Assembly: GCA_036245525.1 (NCBI GenBank)
Contig: BTPG01000007.1
Location: 162,188,063 to 162,252,062 of the forward strand
DNA from: Semisulcospira habei
Taxonomy: Eukaryota; Mollusca; Gastropoda; Semisulcospiridae
Direction of reading: 5' to 3'
Length of the DNA stretch: 64,000 nt
Shown here: one piece after another, positions 44,880 to 56,337 of the stretch
How positions within the stretch are numbered: position 1 is the first letter of the stretch
How the letters are laid out: each line of letters opens with the position of its first letter
Notes under the pieces: model-generated
Databases searched by the model: none
What the model was told of the DNA's origin: nothing
The model's input: the letters and a program-made list of their open reading frames with translations, nothing else
Position numbers and translations under genes: made by a program

Positions 44880-46130
44880 AGTGCTTTGAACAACCAGAGT
44901 GGAAGGACAACCGAACTAGATAACGAAATAGCCATCATTGAACTTGTCCAAGCCCTCAGATCCACAGGTAAAGGTAAAGCCCCAGGAAAAGACGGACCTA
45001 ATCACAAACAAAATGATTCAAAAGAGCCATCCAACCATGAAACGGGTTATAGTAAACCTCTTTAATGACATCTACACACACGGGGAATTTCCAAAACAAT
45101 AGAAAACAGCGATAGTCTGGCCACTCCACAAAACAGGTAAACACACAAACCAACCTGGATGCTACAGGCTAATAGCCCTCTAACATCACAGGTGGGGAAA
45201 CTGCTAGAAAAAATACTGAAAAATAGGCTAATGTCCCACTGCGAGAAGCACCAAATGTTGCCCCCACAACAGAGTGGGTTCAGAAAAAAAAAAACGTAGT
45301 ACGCTAGACCACCTCGCCACCCTGCAACAAGAGATTCTAAACACCCACCGGGAAAGAAGGACAGAACTGGTAGGGGTCTTCCTATACATCGAAAAGGCGT
45401 ACGACATGCCGGCACGAAAAACTTCTCAGCAGAATTAGCGATCTTGGCGTAACAAACAAAATGTACCAACTAGTCAAATCCTTCCTGGCCGACCGGCGAA
45501 TCCAAAGATATACAATGAACTTGAACACGCCCTGGAAAACGGAGTACCTCAAGGGTCAGTACTCAGCCCGCTCCTGTTCACCATCATGCTCTCAGGAATC
45601 CAGCTTGTAGTCAGTGCGGGATAGCAAAATAATGCAACTGACTTGCAGACGATACCTCCCTGATCGGCAAAGTCAAAACCAAGCGCATCAGTAGGCAGTA
45701 GAACTGAATTGGTTGGCCTAAATAAACTACAACAAGATCTAACTAGAGTAGAAAAATGGCTAACTAGAGCGGGCTTCAAAATCTCAGCCCCAAAGACACA
45801 AGCCATAATCTTTCAAACTAATAAGGCACGTAGATATAAAGTATGGATACCCCCCCCCCCCCCCCCCTATGAAGATCAACGGAATAGAAATAGAATACCA
45901 GAAACAGGTCACCTTTTTAGGAGTGGTTTTTACGTACAACAACAACCTAAATCTATATATAGACCGGATCACGCAGTCGGCCATGAAAGAAATAAACCTA
46001 ATGCGTAAGGTTAGCGGTGCAGACTGGGGAACGGACCCCAAATCACTACTAAACCTATACGACGCTCACGTTATGTCCAGGTTACTGTACGCGTCCCCGT
46101 ACGTCCACTGGAAGTGGAGGGGTTAATTGT
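44880..46130 (+). mobile_element. LINE fragment (RT), degenerate
   Basis: It encodes G-K-A-P-G-K-D-G near 44975, an R-S-T-L-D-H-L-A-T-L-Q region near 45300, G-V-P-Q-G-S-V-L-S-P near 45545 and L-G-V-V-F-T-Y near 45920. Multiple frameshifts and a poly(C) run (45850-45867) break it. From 45329 on, this fragment is part of the tandem duplication. Confidence 0.75.
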
Positions 46131-46654
46131 GATAAAAATCCAAGTTTAAAAAAAAAAATTCAGTTGCGAGACATAATGCGTCAGTTTGTTCTTATTTTTT
46201 TTTCTTCTAAAAACACAGTTCCAGATATGTCACATTTATGGGGCACGTCGCGAATGAGTTAATTAATACGGTCAAGAGTATATTAAGTCTGAACGGATCG
46301 GCCATCTCCATAGTTTCTTTAAGGTAATAATACATTTATAAACCACTCAATTTTTAGAATAAGTTGATTTTCCCTTTCTCCGCTATCGCTGGGTTTTGTT
46401 GGTTTTTTCTTCAGAAAAAAAATAATTTACTGTAAAATACAAACAAACAAACAAACCCCAAAAACACAAACAACAACAACCACCACCAAAAATAATTTAA
46501 AAAAAATTAGTTATTAAAATTAAAATAAATTTTTAAAAATTCCATTAGGTCATCTTCTTTAAGGTGCCATTATTTAAAGCGGTACACGGGCGGAAAACGG
46601 TATAGCCTAGCAAACAGGGGTCGAATCACCCACGTCATTTTCAATAGCCAGTGC

Positions 46655-46830
46655 TTAACCCCAACACCCTACAGCAGGAGATCAACTGACCATGATAAGT
46701 CAAGAGCAGTGCCGGAATAGCTTGGCGCCTAAAGGCGCCAAGCTAGTCTGGCACTGCCCTTGACTCACCATGGTCAATCCACCTCCTGCTGTGCAACTGG
46801 TACATAGTCGTTAAGTAACACTTCCACAAT
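46655..46830. mobile_element. Family B palindrome, copy 15
   Basis: TTAACCCCAACACCCTACAG starts it. The core is GATAAGTCAAGAGCAGTGCC around GGCGCCTAAAGGCGCC. Confidence 0.82.
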
Positions 46831-46939
46831 ATAGGTAAGATAAGATTATCTATTGCCATGTATTTCCATTTTTTTAAAAAACCCAAAAAACAATAAAAAA
46901 AAAATTGGAATTTGTCTTGATGTCGGTTACTAAGACTAC

Positions 46940-46981
<42 letters not shown>

Positions 46982-47079
46982 ACACACACAGTAAACTCTA
47001 AAATATGATTTCAATGCTAAATACTAAGCAAATACCGGTATTAAACACGGCGAACGGGCACGCCTCGCCGATTCAGTTA

Positions 47080-47493
47080 TAAGCCGCTGACCGACACATT
47101 CCGACAAGTTCTCACTAGCCACTCGCGCTCTCTCGGGCCAATCAGTCCGGTTGATCAGAGAGAGCGCGAACAGCGGCCAGAGGGGAGAAAAAAAGCTGTT
47201 GGCCGGCGGAATCTGCTGGTCCTGGTACTGATGGACCTGTAGTAACTACGCCCTGATGGTAAAAGTTGGTAAAGCTCATTACCGGGGTGGGTGGAATCAC
47301 TGGAGATATGACTTGCTCTACGTAAGAAACGCTGCTGGTACAGCGAGTCCAGGCTAGGAAGATCTCTGCCTATGATTTTCGAAGCGGTCTTGACCACCCT
47401 GCGAGGCTCAGTCTGATTTTCTTCAGTATTGGCCCTGACGGAACCATACTAAACCGTGATCGAAAAGGTGAGCACGCTCCCAATCACAGCTTG
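47080..47493 (-). pseudogene. LINE RT C-terminus (copy 1)
   Basis: The minus strand gives Q-A-V-I-G-S-V-L-T-F-S, T-A-S-K-I-I-G-R-D-L-P-S-L near 47380 and F-Q/Y-Q-L-L-P-S-G-R near 47250, the typical end of L2-type LINE proteins. Its N-terminal continuation is at 55046-55754, beyond the inserted gypsy element and the duplication. Confidence 0.75.
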
Positions 47494-47844
47494 TGTCAAG
47501 ATGTAGAGATATTCAGGGTCCGGTGGAACCAGTAATTAGGGTGTGACTGTTGCAGCGTGAGAATGTTTACCGTAGTGTAGAGATGCAGCCGGGATGTGGT
47601 GAAGGCTTAGCAATTAGTTAAGGCGGGGGCAGGGGTCTGTTTACTGTCCACTGTCAGATGTCATAGATCAAGGGTCGGGTAGTTTTAATCAAGATAGAAA
47701 GGAAGGGTGTAGAGTGTGAGAAAGGGGAAGAATGAGTCAGTTGCGAGCTGGCGACCGGCAGAGAAGGACTGTAAACTAGAATAAAGAAAACTGAAAAGAA
47801 GTTTGGTGTATTATTTTGAAAGGAGAGAGGAGAAGCCTTTCACA
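47494..47844 (+). repeat. G1 5' LTR
   Basis: 351 bp, starting TGTCAAGATG and ending TTTCACA. AATAAAGAAAAC near its 3' end may be the poly(A) signal. Confidence 0.92.
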
Positions 47845-48017
47845 GTGGTGGCAGCGGTGGGATTATACAAGAAGAGAATACTTCTACCAAGTATATTATT
47901 TCGAACCCAACACCTCTTAGACAAACTGTGTAGCCGGCCAGCTAGCTAACTCCGCAACAAGCGTTGCGTAAAGGACACAGTAAGACCGGTGTTGCCAAAG
48001 TTACCGTGTACACACCG

Positions 48018-48750
48018 TGTTCAGCGGACAGGGGAGCCTGTCGTGGTAGTGTCGCCGTGGTGGTGTAAGACGCTATCGTGTTCAGCGGGCAGGGGAGCCT
48101 GTCGTGGTAGTGTCGCCGTGGTGGTATAGACGCTATCGTGTTCAGCGGGCAGGGGAGCCTGTCGTGGTAGTGTCGCCGTGGTGGTATAGACGCTATCGTG
48201 TTCAGCTGACAGGGGAGCCTGTCGTGGTAGTGTCGCCGTGGGGGTATTGACGCTATCGTGTTCAGCGGGCAGGGGAGCCTGTCGTGGTAGTGTCGCCGTG
48301 GGGGTATTGACGCTATCGTGTTCAGCTGACAGAGGAGCCTGTCGTGGTAGTGTCGCCGTGGGGGTATCGTGTTCAGCGGCAGGGAGCCTGTCGTGGTAGT
48401 GTCGCCGTGGGGGTATTGACGCTATCGTGTTCAGCGGGCAGGGGAGCCTGTCGTGGTAGTGTCGCCGTGGTGGCATAGACGCTATCGTGTTAAGTGGACA
48501 GAATAACCTGTCCTGGTGGTGTCGTCGTGGTCACGGTGTGAAAGACGCTATCGTGTTAAGTGGACAGAATAACCTGTCCTGGTGGTGTCGTCGTGGTCAC
48601 GGTGTGAAAGACGCTATCGTGTTAATTGGACAGAATAACCTGTCGTGGTGGTGTCGCCGTGTTCACGGTGTGAAAGACGCTATCGTGTCTAAGTGGACAG
48701 AATAGTCTGTCGTGCTTAGTGTCGCCGTGGTCACGGTGAAATATATGCTG
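48018..48750. repeat. 60/66-bp leader minisatellite of G1 (~12 units)
   Basis: Unit: GTGTTCAGCGGGCAGGGGAG then CCTGTCGTGG TAGTGTCGCC. About eight 60-bp units are followed by four 66-bp variants (GTTAAGTGGACAGAATAACC). It lies between the primer site and gag. Confidence 0.92.
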
Positions 48751-49030
48751 TCGGGAACGATGTTATGAACAGACTATCATAACGTTAAAGTGACACAGAG
48801 AGACTTACAGTAGACACGTTTGGTTTGTGACGCGTGTGTGAGCCGGTCGCCGAGTAGTGAGTACCTTGCATGCTTTCTGGTTCCACCGTTTAGTAAGGTA
48901 TCATAAGATATCGTTAGAATTAGCGGTTGCATGTACATCAAGTTAATTCCAGTATAAGTTAGGCCGTTTGTTTACAACTTTGTCTGTTTCGATATATATT
49001 ATACTCTAGAATCCTTAACCACCATAAAGC

Positions 49031-49863
49031 ATGTCAGAGGAGGGGAATCTAGCCAGGGCAGGGTTCGCTACTCCTAGGTCAGCTCAGGCGGCTAACGTCC
49101 TGGTGGGCATGTCAAATGCCCGCGGGGACGGAGTGGGACGCCGCGGAGCTTGTCATGAGGAAACAACAGCTCCGATTAGAACATCAAACTAGGTTAGCGG
49201 AGATTGAGCTTAAAGCCGCAAGAGAAAAAGATCAAAGCGATCCAGGAGTTCCCTAGGCCGCAAACCAAGACCGATGTTCGCGCCATTCTCGGAATGTTTG
49301 GGTATTACCGTCGGTCTCTGCCCTCGCCTTCGCGGAAATTTCGGCACCTCTAAGCGACCTGACGAAGAAAGATTGCTCAAACAAGGTACAGTGGTCTCCC
49401 GAGTGTGAGTTAGCTTTTCAGACATTGAAAGACCGCATTTCCGCCGCACCAGTGCTGCAGAACCCAGACTTTTCGAAACCGTTTCTGGTTCAGACCGATG
49501 CTTCAGAACTAAGAGGTCTGCGGGGTGCCGTTTTGTCGCAAATCGGGGACGATGGCGGAGGAACACCCGGTAATGTTCCTCAGTCGGAAACTTCGCGGCG
49601 CCGAGACACATTACTCCACCGTGGAGAAGGAGTGTTTGTCGATCGTATGGGCTGTGAACCTACTGCACCCCTACCTGTACGGTCGAAAGTTCACCGTCCA
49701 AACGGATCATCAGCCCCTAAAGTGGTTAGACCGGTTGAAAGACAAGAACAACCGTCTGCTGCGCTGGAGTTTGATGCTGCAGCAGTATCAGATCCAGTTC
49801 CAGCACCGAGCCGGGTCCAAAAACACTAACGCGGACGGTCTGTCGCGCCCGTCAGACGCCTGA
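49031..49863 (+). pseudogene. G1 gag start fused to RT connection and RNase H, broken
   Basis: A short gag N-terminus (helical, R-L-E-H-Q-T-R-L) is followed after a deletion by G-M-F-G-Y-Y-R-R-S-L of the RT thumb, V-Q-T-D-A-S-E-L of RNase H, F-T-V-Q-T-D-H-Q-P-L-K-W-L and N-A-D-G-L-S-R-P. Stops and a frameshift near 49510 break the frame. The stop at 49861 is followed only by about 130 bp before the LTR, so no integrase follows RNase H. Confidence 0.85.
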
Positions 49864-49991
49864 ATCAATTTGCAGTAAGCTTGTCGAAACATCGGACTCT
49901 ATTTAGGCACTGATATGTGCATTGTGATATATCTCTACACTTTTGTTGATTATGATTTAAACCTCTGACGTGCTTTAATCATGGTGGGGGG

Positions 49992-50342
49992 TGTCAAGAT
50001 GTAGAGATATTCAGGGTCCGGTGGAACCAGTAATTAGGGTGCGACTGTTGCAGCCTGAGAATGTTTACCGTAGTGCAGAGATGCAGCTGGGATGTGGTGA
50101 AGGCTTAGCAATTAGTTAAGGCGGGGGCAGGGGTCTGTTTACTGTCCACTGTCAGATGTCATAGATCAAGGGTCTGGTAGTTTTAATCAAGATAGAAAGG
50201 AAGGGTATAGAGTGTGAGAAAGGGGAAGAATGAGTCAGTTGAGAGCTGGCGACCGGCAGAGAAGGACTGTAAACTAGAATAATGAAAACTGAAAAGAAGT
50301 TTGGTGTATTATTTTGAAAGGAGAGAGGAGAAGCCTTTCACA
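49992..50342 (+). repeat. G1 3' LTR
   Basis: It differs from the G1 5' LTR at about eight positions by eye and shares several of these (TGCAGA, GCTGGG, GGGTATAG, TTGAGAGC) with the G3 LTR. Confidence 0.92.
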
Positions 50343-51669
50343 AAGAGATTCTAAATATCCACCGGGAAAGAAGGACAGAACTGGTAGGGGTCTTCCTATA
50401 CATCGAAAAAGCGTACGACATGCCGGCACGAAAAACTTCTCAGCAGAATTAGCGATCTTGGCGTAACAAACAAAATGTACCAACTAGTCAAATCCTTCCT
50501 GGCCGACCGGCGAATCCAAAGATATACAATGAACTTGAACACGCCCTGGAAAACGGGGTACCTCAAGGGTCAGTACTCAGCCCGCTCCGTTCACCATCGT
50601 GCTCTCAGGACTCCAGCTTGTAGTCAGTGCGGGATAGCAAAATAATGCAACTGACTTGCAGACGATACCTCCCTGATCGGCAAAGTCAAAACCAAGCGCA
50701 TCAGTAGGCAGTAGAACTGAATTGGTTGGCCTAAATAAACTACAACAAGATCTAACTAGAGTAGAAAAATGGCTAACTAGAGCGGGCTTCAAAATCTCAG
50801 CCCCAAAGACACAAGCCATAATCTTTCAAACTAATAAGGCACGTAGATATAAAGTATCGATACCCCCCCCCCCCCCCGGCCCACCCTATGAAGATCAACG
50901 GGATAGAAATAGAATACCAGAAACAGGTCACCTTTTTAGGAGTGGTTTTTACGTACAACAACAACCTAAATCTATATATAGACCGGATCACGCAGTCGGC
51001 CATGAAAGAAATAAATGCGTAAGGTTAGCGGTGCAGACTGGGGAACGGACCCCAAATCACTACTAAACCTATACGACGCTCACGTTATGTCCAGGTTACT
51101 GTACGCGTCCCCGTACGTCCACTGGAAGTGGAGGGGTTAATTGTGATAAAAATCCAAGTTTAAAAAAAAAATTCAGTTGCGAGACATAATGCGTCAGTTT
51201 GTTGTTATTTTTTTTTTCTTCTAAAAACACAGTTCCAGATATGTCACATTTATGGGGCACGTCGCGAATGAGTTAATTAATACGGTCAAGAGTATATTAA
51301 GTCTGAACGGATCGGCCATCTCCATAGTTTCTTTAAGGTAATAATACATTTATAAACCACTCAATTTTTAGAATAAGTTGATTTTCCCTTTCTCCGCTAT
51401 CGCTGGGTTTTGTTGGTTTTTTCTTCAGAAAAAAAATAATTTACTGTAAAATACAAACAAACAAACAAACCCCAAAAACACAAACAACAACAACCACCAC
51501 CAAAAATAATATTTAAAAAAATTAGTTATTAAAATTAAAATAAATTTTTAAAAATTCCATTAGGTCATCTTCTTTAAGGTGCCATTATTTAAAGCGGTAC
51601 ACGGGCGGAAAACGGTATAGCCTAGCAAACAGGGGTCGAATCACGCACGTCATTTTCAATAGCCAGTGC

Positions 51670-51840
51670 TTAACCCCAACACCCTACAGCAGGAGATCAA
51701 TTGACCATGATAAGTCAAGAGCAGTGCCAGAATAGCTTGGCGCCTAAAGGCGCCAAGCTATAGTCTGGCACTGCCCTTGACTCACCATGGTCAATCCACC
51801 TCCTGCTGTGCAACTGGTACATAGTCGTTAAGTAACACTT
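51670..51840. mobile_element. Family B palindrome, copy 16 (duplicate of 46655)
   Basis: Same element as at 46655, copied with the 5-kb duplication. It has a 2-bp insertion in one arm (CTATAGTCTGG versus CTAGTCTGG). Confidence 0.82.
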
Positions 51841-52059
51841 CCACAATATAGGTAAGATAAGATTATCTATTGCCATGTATTTCCATTTTTTAAAAAAACA
51901 ACAAAAAACAATAAAAACATTGGAATTTGTCTTGATGTCGGTTACTAAGACTACAATAACACACACACACACACACACACACACTGACACACACAGTAAA
52001 CTCTAAAATATGATTTCAATGCTAAATACTAAGCAAATACCGGTATTAAACACGGCGAA

Positions 52060-52492
52060 CGGGCACGCCTCGCCGATTCAGTTATAAGCCGCTGACCGAC
52101 ACATTCCCGACAAGTTCTCACTAGCCACTCGCGCTCTCTCCAATCAGTCCGGTTGATCAGAGAGAGCGCGAACAGCGGCCAGAGGGGAAAAAAAGCTGTT
52201 GGCCGGCGGAATCTGCTGGTCCTGGTACTGATGGACATGTAGTAATACGCCCTGATGGTAAAAGTTGGAAAAGCTCATTACCGGGGTGGGTGGAATCACT
52301 GGAGATAAGACTTGCTCTACGTAAGAAACGCTGCTGGTACAGCGAGTCCAGGCTAGGAAGATCTCTGCCTATGATTTTCGAAGCGGTCTTGATCACCCTG
52401 CGAGGCTCAGTCTGATTTTCTTCAGTATTGGCCCTGACGGAACCATACTAAACCGTGATCGAAAAGGTGAGCACGCTCCCAATCACAGCTTG
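52060..52492 (-). pseudogene. LINE RT C-terminus (copy 2)
   Basis: Duplicate of 47080-47493 with minor changes, for example I-K-T instead of V-K-T at its start and a small deletion near 52140. Confidence 0.75.
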
Positions 52493-52843
52493 TGTCAAGA
52501 TGTAGAGATATTCAGGGTCCGGTGGAACCAGTAATTAGGGTGTGACTGTTGCAGCGTGAGAATGTTTACCGTAGTGTAGAGATGCAGCCGGGATGTGGTG
52601 AAGGCTTAGCAATTAGTTAAGGCGCGGGCAGGGGTCTGTTTACTGTCCACTGTCAGATGTCATAGATCAAGGGTCGGGTAGTTTTAATCAAGATAGAAAG
52701 GAAGGTTGTAGAGTGTGAGAAAGGGGAAGAATGAGTCAGTTGCGAGATGGCGGCCGGCAGAGAAGGACTGTAAACTAGAATAAAGAAAACTGAAAAGAAG
52801 TTTGGTGTATTATTTTGAAAGGAGAGAGGAGAAGCCTTTCACA
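52493..52843 (+). repeat. G2 5' LTR
   Basis: 351 bp, TGTCAAG to TTTCACA. Confidence 0.92.
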
Positions 52844-53017
52844 GTGGTGGCAGCGGTGGGATTATACAAGAAGAGAATACTTCTACCAAGTATATTATTT
52901 CGAACCCAACACCTCTTAGACAAACTGTGTAGCCGGCCAGCTAGCTAACTCCGCAACAAGCGTTGCGTAAAGGACACAGTAAGACCGGTGTTGCCAAAGT
53001 TACCGTGTACACACCGT

Positions 53018-53440
53018 GTTCAGCGGACAGGGGAGCCTGTCTTGGTAGGGTCGCCCTGGTGGTGTAAGACGCTATCGTGTTCAGCGGGCAGGGGAGCCTG
53101 TCGTGGTAGTGTCGCCGTGGTGGTATAGACGCTATCGTGTTCAGCTGACAGAGGAGCCTGTCGTGGTAGTGTCGCCGTGGGGGTATTGACGCTATCGTGT
53201 TCAGCGGGCAGGGGAGCCTGTCGTGGTAGTGTCGCCGTGGTGGCCATAGACGCTATCGTGTTAAGTGGACAGAATAACCTGTCCTGGTGGTGTCGTCGTG
53301 GTCACGGTGTGAAAGACGCTATCGTGTTAAGTGGACAGAATAACCTGTCGTGGTGGTGTCGCCGTGTTCACGGTGTGAAAGACGCTAACGTGTCTAAGTG
53401 GACAGAATAGTCTGTCGTGCTTAGTGTCGCCGTGGTCACG
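53018..53440. repeat. Leader minisatellite of G2 (~7 units)
   Basis: Same 60/66-bp unit as in G1 but about five units shorter. Confidence 0.9.
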
Positions 53441-53809
53441 GTGAAATATATGCTGTCGGGAACGATGTTATGAACAGACTATCATAACGTTAAAGTGACA
53501 AAGAGAGACTTACAGTAGACACGTTTGGTTTGTGACGCGTGTGTGAGCCGGTCGCCGAGTAGTGAGTACCTTGCATGCTTTCTGGTTCCACCGTTTAGTA
53601 AGGTATCATAAGATATCGTTAGAATTAGCGGTTGCATGTACATCAAGTCATAACTTCCAGTAGAAGTTAGGCTTGTTTTAGAACTTTGTCTGTTTCGATA
53701 TATATTATACTCTAGAATCCTTAACCACCATAAAGCATGTCAGAGGAGGGGAATCTAGCCAGGGCAGGGTTCTGCTACTCCTAGGTCAGCTCAGGCGGCT
53801 AACGTCCTG

Positions 53810-54566
53810 GTGGGCATGTCAAATGCGGGGACGGAGTGGGACGCCGCGGAGCTTGTCATGAGGCAACAACAGCTCCGATTAGAACATCAAACTAGGTTAG
53901 CGGAGATTGAGCTTAAAGCCGCAAGAGAAAAAGATCAAAGCGATCCAGGAGTTTTCCCTAGGCCGCAAACCAAGACCGATGTTCGCGCCATTCTCGGAAT
54001 GTTTGGGTATTACCGTCGGTCTCTGCCCTCCTTCGCGGAAATTTCGGCACCTCTAAGCGACCTGACGAAGAAAGATTGCTCAAACAAGGTACAGTGGTCT
54101 CCCGAGTGTGAGTTAGCTTTTCAGACATTGAAAGACCGCATTTCCGCCGCACCAGTGCTGCAGAACCCAGACTTTTCGAAACCGTTTCTGGTTTAGACCG
54201 ATGCTTCAGAACTAAGAGGTCTGCGGGGTGCCGTTTTGTCGCAAATCGGGGACGATGGCGGAGGAACACCCGGTAATGTTCCTCAGTCGGAAACTTCGCG
54301 GCGCCGAGACACATTACTCCACCGTGGAGAAGGAGTGTTTGTCGATCGTATGGGCTGTGAACCTACTGCACCCCTACCTGTACGGTCGAAAGTTCACCGT
54401 CCAAACGGATCATCAGCCCCTAAAGTGGTTAGACCGGTTGAAAGACAAGAACAACCGTCTGCTGCGCTGGAGTTTGATGCTGCAGCAGTATCAGATCCAG
54501 TTCCAGCACCGAGCCGGGTCCAAAAACACTAACGCGGACGGTCTGTCGCGCCCGTCAGACGCCTGA
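53810..54566 (+). pseudogene. G2 gag-RT/RNase H fusion
   Basis: Here the gag helix runs in frame into the RT thumb for 128 codons (53810-54196), stopping at a TAG where G1 has CAG. RNase H continues in another frame at 54228-54566. The in-frame join was made by deletion of the rest of gag, PR, IN and most RT. Confidence 0.85.
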
Positions 54567-54694
54567 ATCAATTTGCAGTAAGCTTGTCGAAACATCGGAC
54601 TCTATTTAGGCACTGATATGTGCATTGTGATATATCTCTACACTTTTGTTGATTATGATTTAAACCTCTGACGTGCTTTAATCATGGTGGGGGG

Positions 54695-55045
54695 TGTCAA
54701 GATGTAGAGATATTCAGGGTCCGGTGGAACCAGTAATTAGGGTGTGACTGTTGCAGCGTGAGAATGTTTACCGTAGTGTAGAGATGCAGCCGGGATGTGG
54801 TGAAGGCTTAGCAATTAGTTAAGGCGGGGGCAGGGGTCTGTTTACTGTCCACTGTCAGATGTCATAGATCAAGGGTCGGGTAGTTTTAATCAAGATAGAA
54901 AGGAAGGGTGTAGAGTGTGAGAAAGGGGAAGAATGAGTCAGTTGAGAGCTGGCGGCCGGCAGAGAAGGACTGTAAACTAGAATAAAGAAAACTGAAAAGA
55001 AGTTTGGTGTATTATTTTGAAAGGAGAGAGGAGAAGCCTTTCACA
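54695..55045 (+). repeat. G2 3' LTR
   Basis: 351 bp, only a few differences from the G2 5' LTR. Confidence 0.92.
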
Positions 55046-55754
55046 GCTTGGTAAAATTGCCCACAACATATGTGCACCGAGACCGAAACTTTTCAGACGT
55101 CGCAGGAAGAACAAGCGCTGCTGTGCTTTTTGGACGATGAGGCGAGTGTTTTCCTCCCACTTAACTCATTCTACTCCAAGACCGAAATCCCCAAATTTTG
55201 AAGTCGTCCTCTGAAGACTTGGTTGCAGTGCAGGACACAGATCGATCATGATAGTTCAAGGGTGATGCCAGAATAGCTTGGCGCCCATAGGCGCCAAGCT
55301 ATTCTGGCATCACCTTTGAACTATCATGGTCGATCTTTATTTTGCTGTGGTGTGTCTGGGGTAGAATGAGTTAAGGTCACACGACAGGGTAGTGCGGCCT
55401 AGAATGGTTCTGGACTCTTTCGATCATTTCATTATTGATCACAAGAGGGGGATGGTACAGTTACTTTCTAAAGTCCACAATCATTTCTTTTGTTTTGCCA
55501 GTGTGCAGTTCAAGGTTGTTGTTATTACACCAGCTAATTAGAGTCTCAACCTGACTACGGTAGGCGGATTCGTCTAAGTTTGTAATGCACCCCTCCACTG
55601 TGGTGTCGTCTGCAAATTTCAGAACTCTAGTACTGGCATGGCATGAAGCACAGTCATAAGTAAACAGGGAGTATAGCATAGGGGAGAGCTGCACACACCC
55701 CTGAGGCGTGCCCGTGGCCGCTAAAATGAGGGTGCTATGACACATTTTCACCAA
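55046..55754 (-). pseudogene. Same LINE, RT core, interrupted by a TTAA element
   Basis: The minus strand encodes G-T-P-Q-G-C-V-Q-L-S-P and K-F-A-D-D-T-T-V-E-G (55461-55754) and, left of the inserted palindrome, Q-Q-R-L-F-F-L-R-R-L-K-S-F-G (55060-55130). The frame then meets GCTTG, where the gypsy element inserted. Confidence 0.78.
55161..55374. mobile_element. Family B TTAA palindrome, copy 17 (214 bp)
   Basis: TTAA at 55161-55164 and 55371-55374, ends TTAACTCATTCTACTCC and GGGGTAGAATGAGTTAA. It splits LINE coding sequence, so its borders are certain. Confidence 0.92.
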
Positions 55755-55759
55755 TTTTA

Positions 55760-56200
55760 GCGACTTGTGGTCTCAGTCATCAACAGGAAATCGAGGGTCC
55801 AGAGGCACAATACACCCGTGGGTCTAAAAGGGTTAACTGTTATAATGGGTTTGTTTCAGCTATTTTAGCCTAACGCAATATCTCGATACTGGTTGGCAGT
55901 TACTGGCTTTACTGTTGGCGGCTGGGTTGTAATCCAGGGCTAACCGAAGCTTTTGTTCAAGGGAGATAATGAAAGGCCGGTAACATTTCTTGTAGAGTTA
56001 TTGTTCTTTTAAATTTGTTTAAGCACGCTCTGTCACATACTTTTTCAAATATAATGAACAATTTAAACAATATTTCATATTGATCTACATAAGAAATATG
56101 AAATTAATTAAATACAGCTTATTAAGTGCTTTAGTGCCAGTTACCTGTTATAATATTTCAAATAAATCTTTAACGGTTACGATTTATTTTTTTAGCTTTG
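55760..56200. other. Upstream of U2 snRNA; no gene
   Basis: AT-rich sequence with no recognised repeat or coding frame. Confidence 0.5.
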
Positions 56201-56202
56201 AG

Positions 56203-56225
56203 CACCCTGTCATTTTTGGAAGTGC
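56203..56225 (+). promoter_or_regulatory. Possible snRNA proximal sequence element
   Basis: CACCCTGTCATTTTTGGAAG lies 38-60 bp before the U2 start and resembles the animal PSE (CACC...TGAAAG-type). No TATA box follows, as expected for a polymerase II snRNA gene. Resemblance only. Confidence 0.3.
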
Positions 56226-56337
56226 CTTTAATAGGCTTTGGGTTCCTGAACGCGTTGGCGTTATCGCTTCTCGGCCTTTTGGCTAAGATCAAAGTGTAGT
56301 ATCTGTTCTTAATACTAGAGGTATATCCAATATATTA

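Larger units (their letters stand above)
45329..50342. repeat. 5-kb tandem duplication, copy 1
   Basis: The unit begins AAGAGATTCTAAACACCC inside a LINE and ends at the last base of a gypsy LTR (TTTCACA). It holds LINE RT (plus strand), a family B palindrome, (CA)n, a second LINE C-terminus (minus strand), and a gypsy element. Copy 2 follows directly. Confidence 0.9.
47494..50342 (+). mobile_element. Ty3/gypsy element, internally deleted (G1)
   Basis: Two 351-bp LTRs (TGTCAAG to TTTCACA), a primer-site region starting TGG just after the 5' LTR, a minisatellite leader, a short gag start near 49031, and then a jump into the RT connection/RNase H. A purine run (GGTGGGGGG) precedes the 3' LTR. 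The left flank is GCTTG; the right flank is the duplication joint, so no target duplication is seen on that side. Confidence 0.9.
50343..55045. repeat. 5-kb tandem duplication, copy 2
   Basis: It has the same order of parts as copy 1. It is 311 bp shorter, mostly because the gypsy leader minisatellite has fewer units. Right-hand flank GCTTG is the genuine target duplication of the gypsy element. Confidence 0.9.
52493..55045 (+). mobile_element. Ty3/gypsy element, internally deleted (G2)
   Basis: Copy of G1 within the 5-kb duplication, with LTRs at 52493-52843 and 54695-55045. GCTTG flanks both sides (52488-52492 and 55046-55050), a 5-bp target duplication normal for gypsy elements. Confidence 0.9.

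Noticed and set aside
48021..48476. Repetitive 151-codon minus-strand protein (H-D-S-V-Y-T-T)
   Set aside because: It is a translation of the gypsy leader minisatellite on the wrong strand.
49210..49611. 133-codon minus-strand frame
   Set aside because: It lies opposite the gypsy RT/RNase H; the plus-strand motifs are the real signal.
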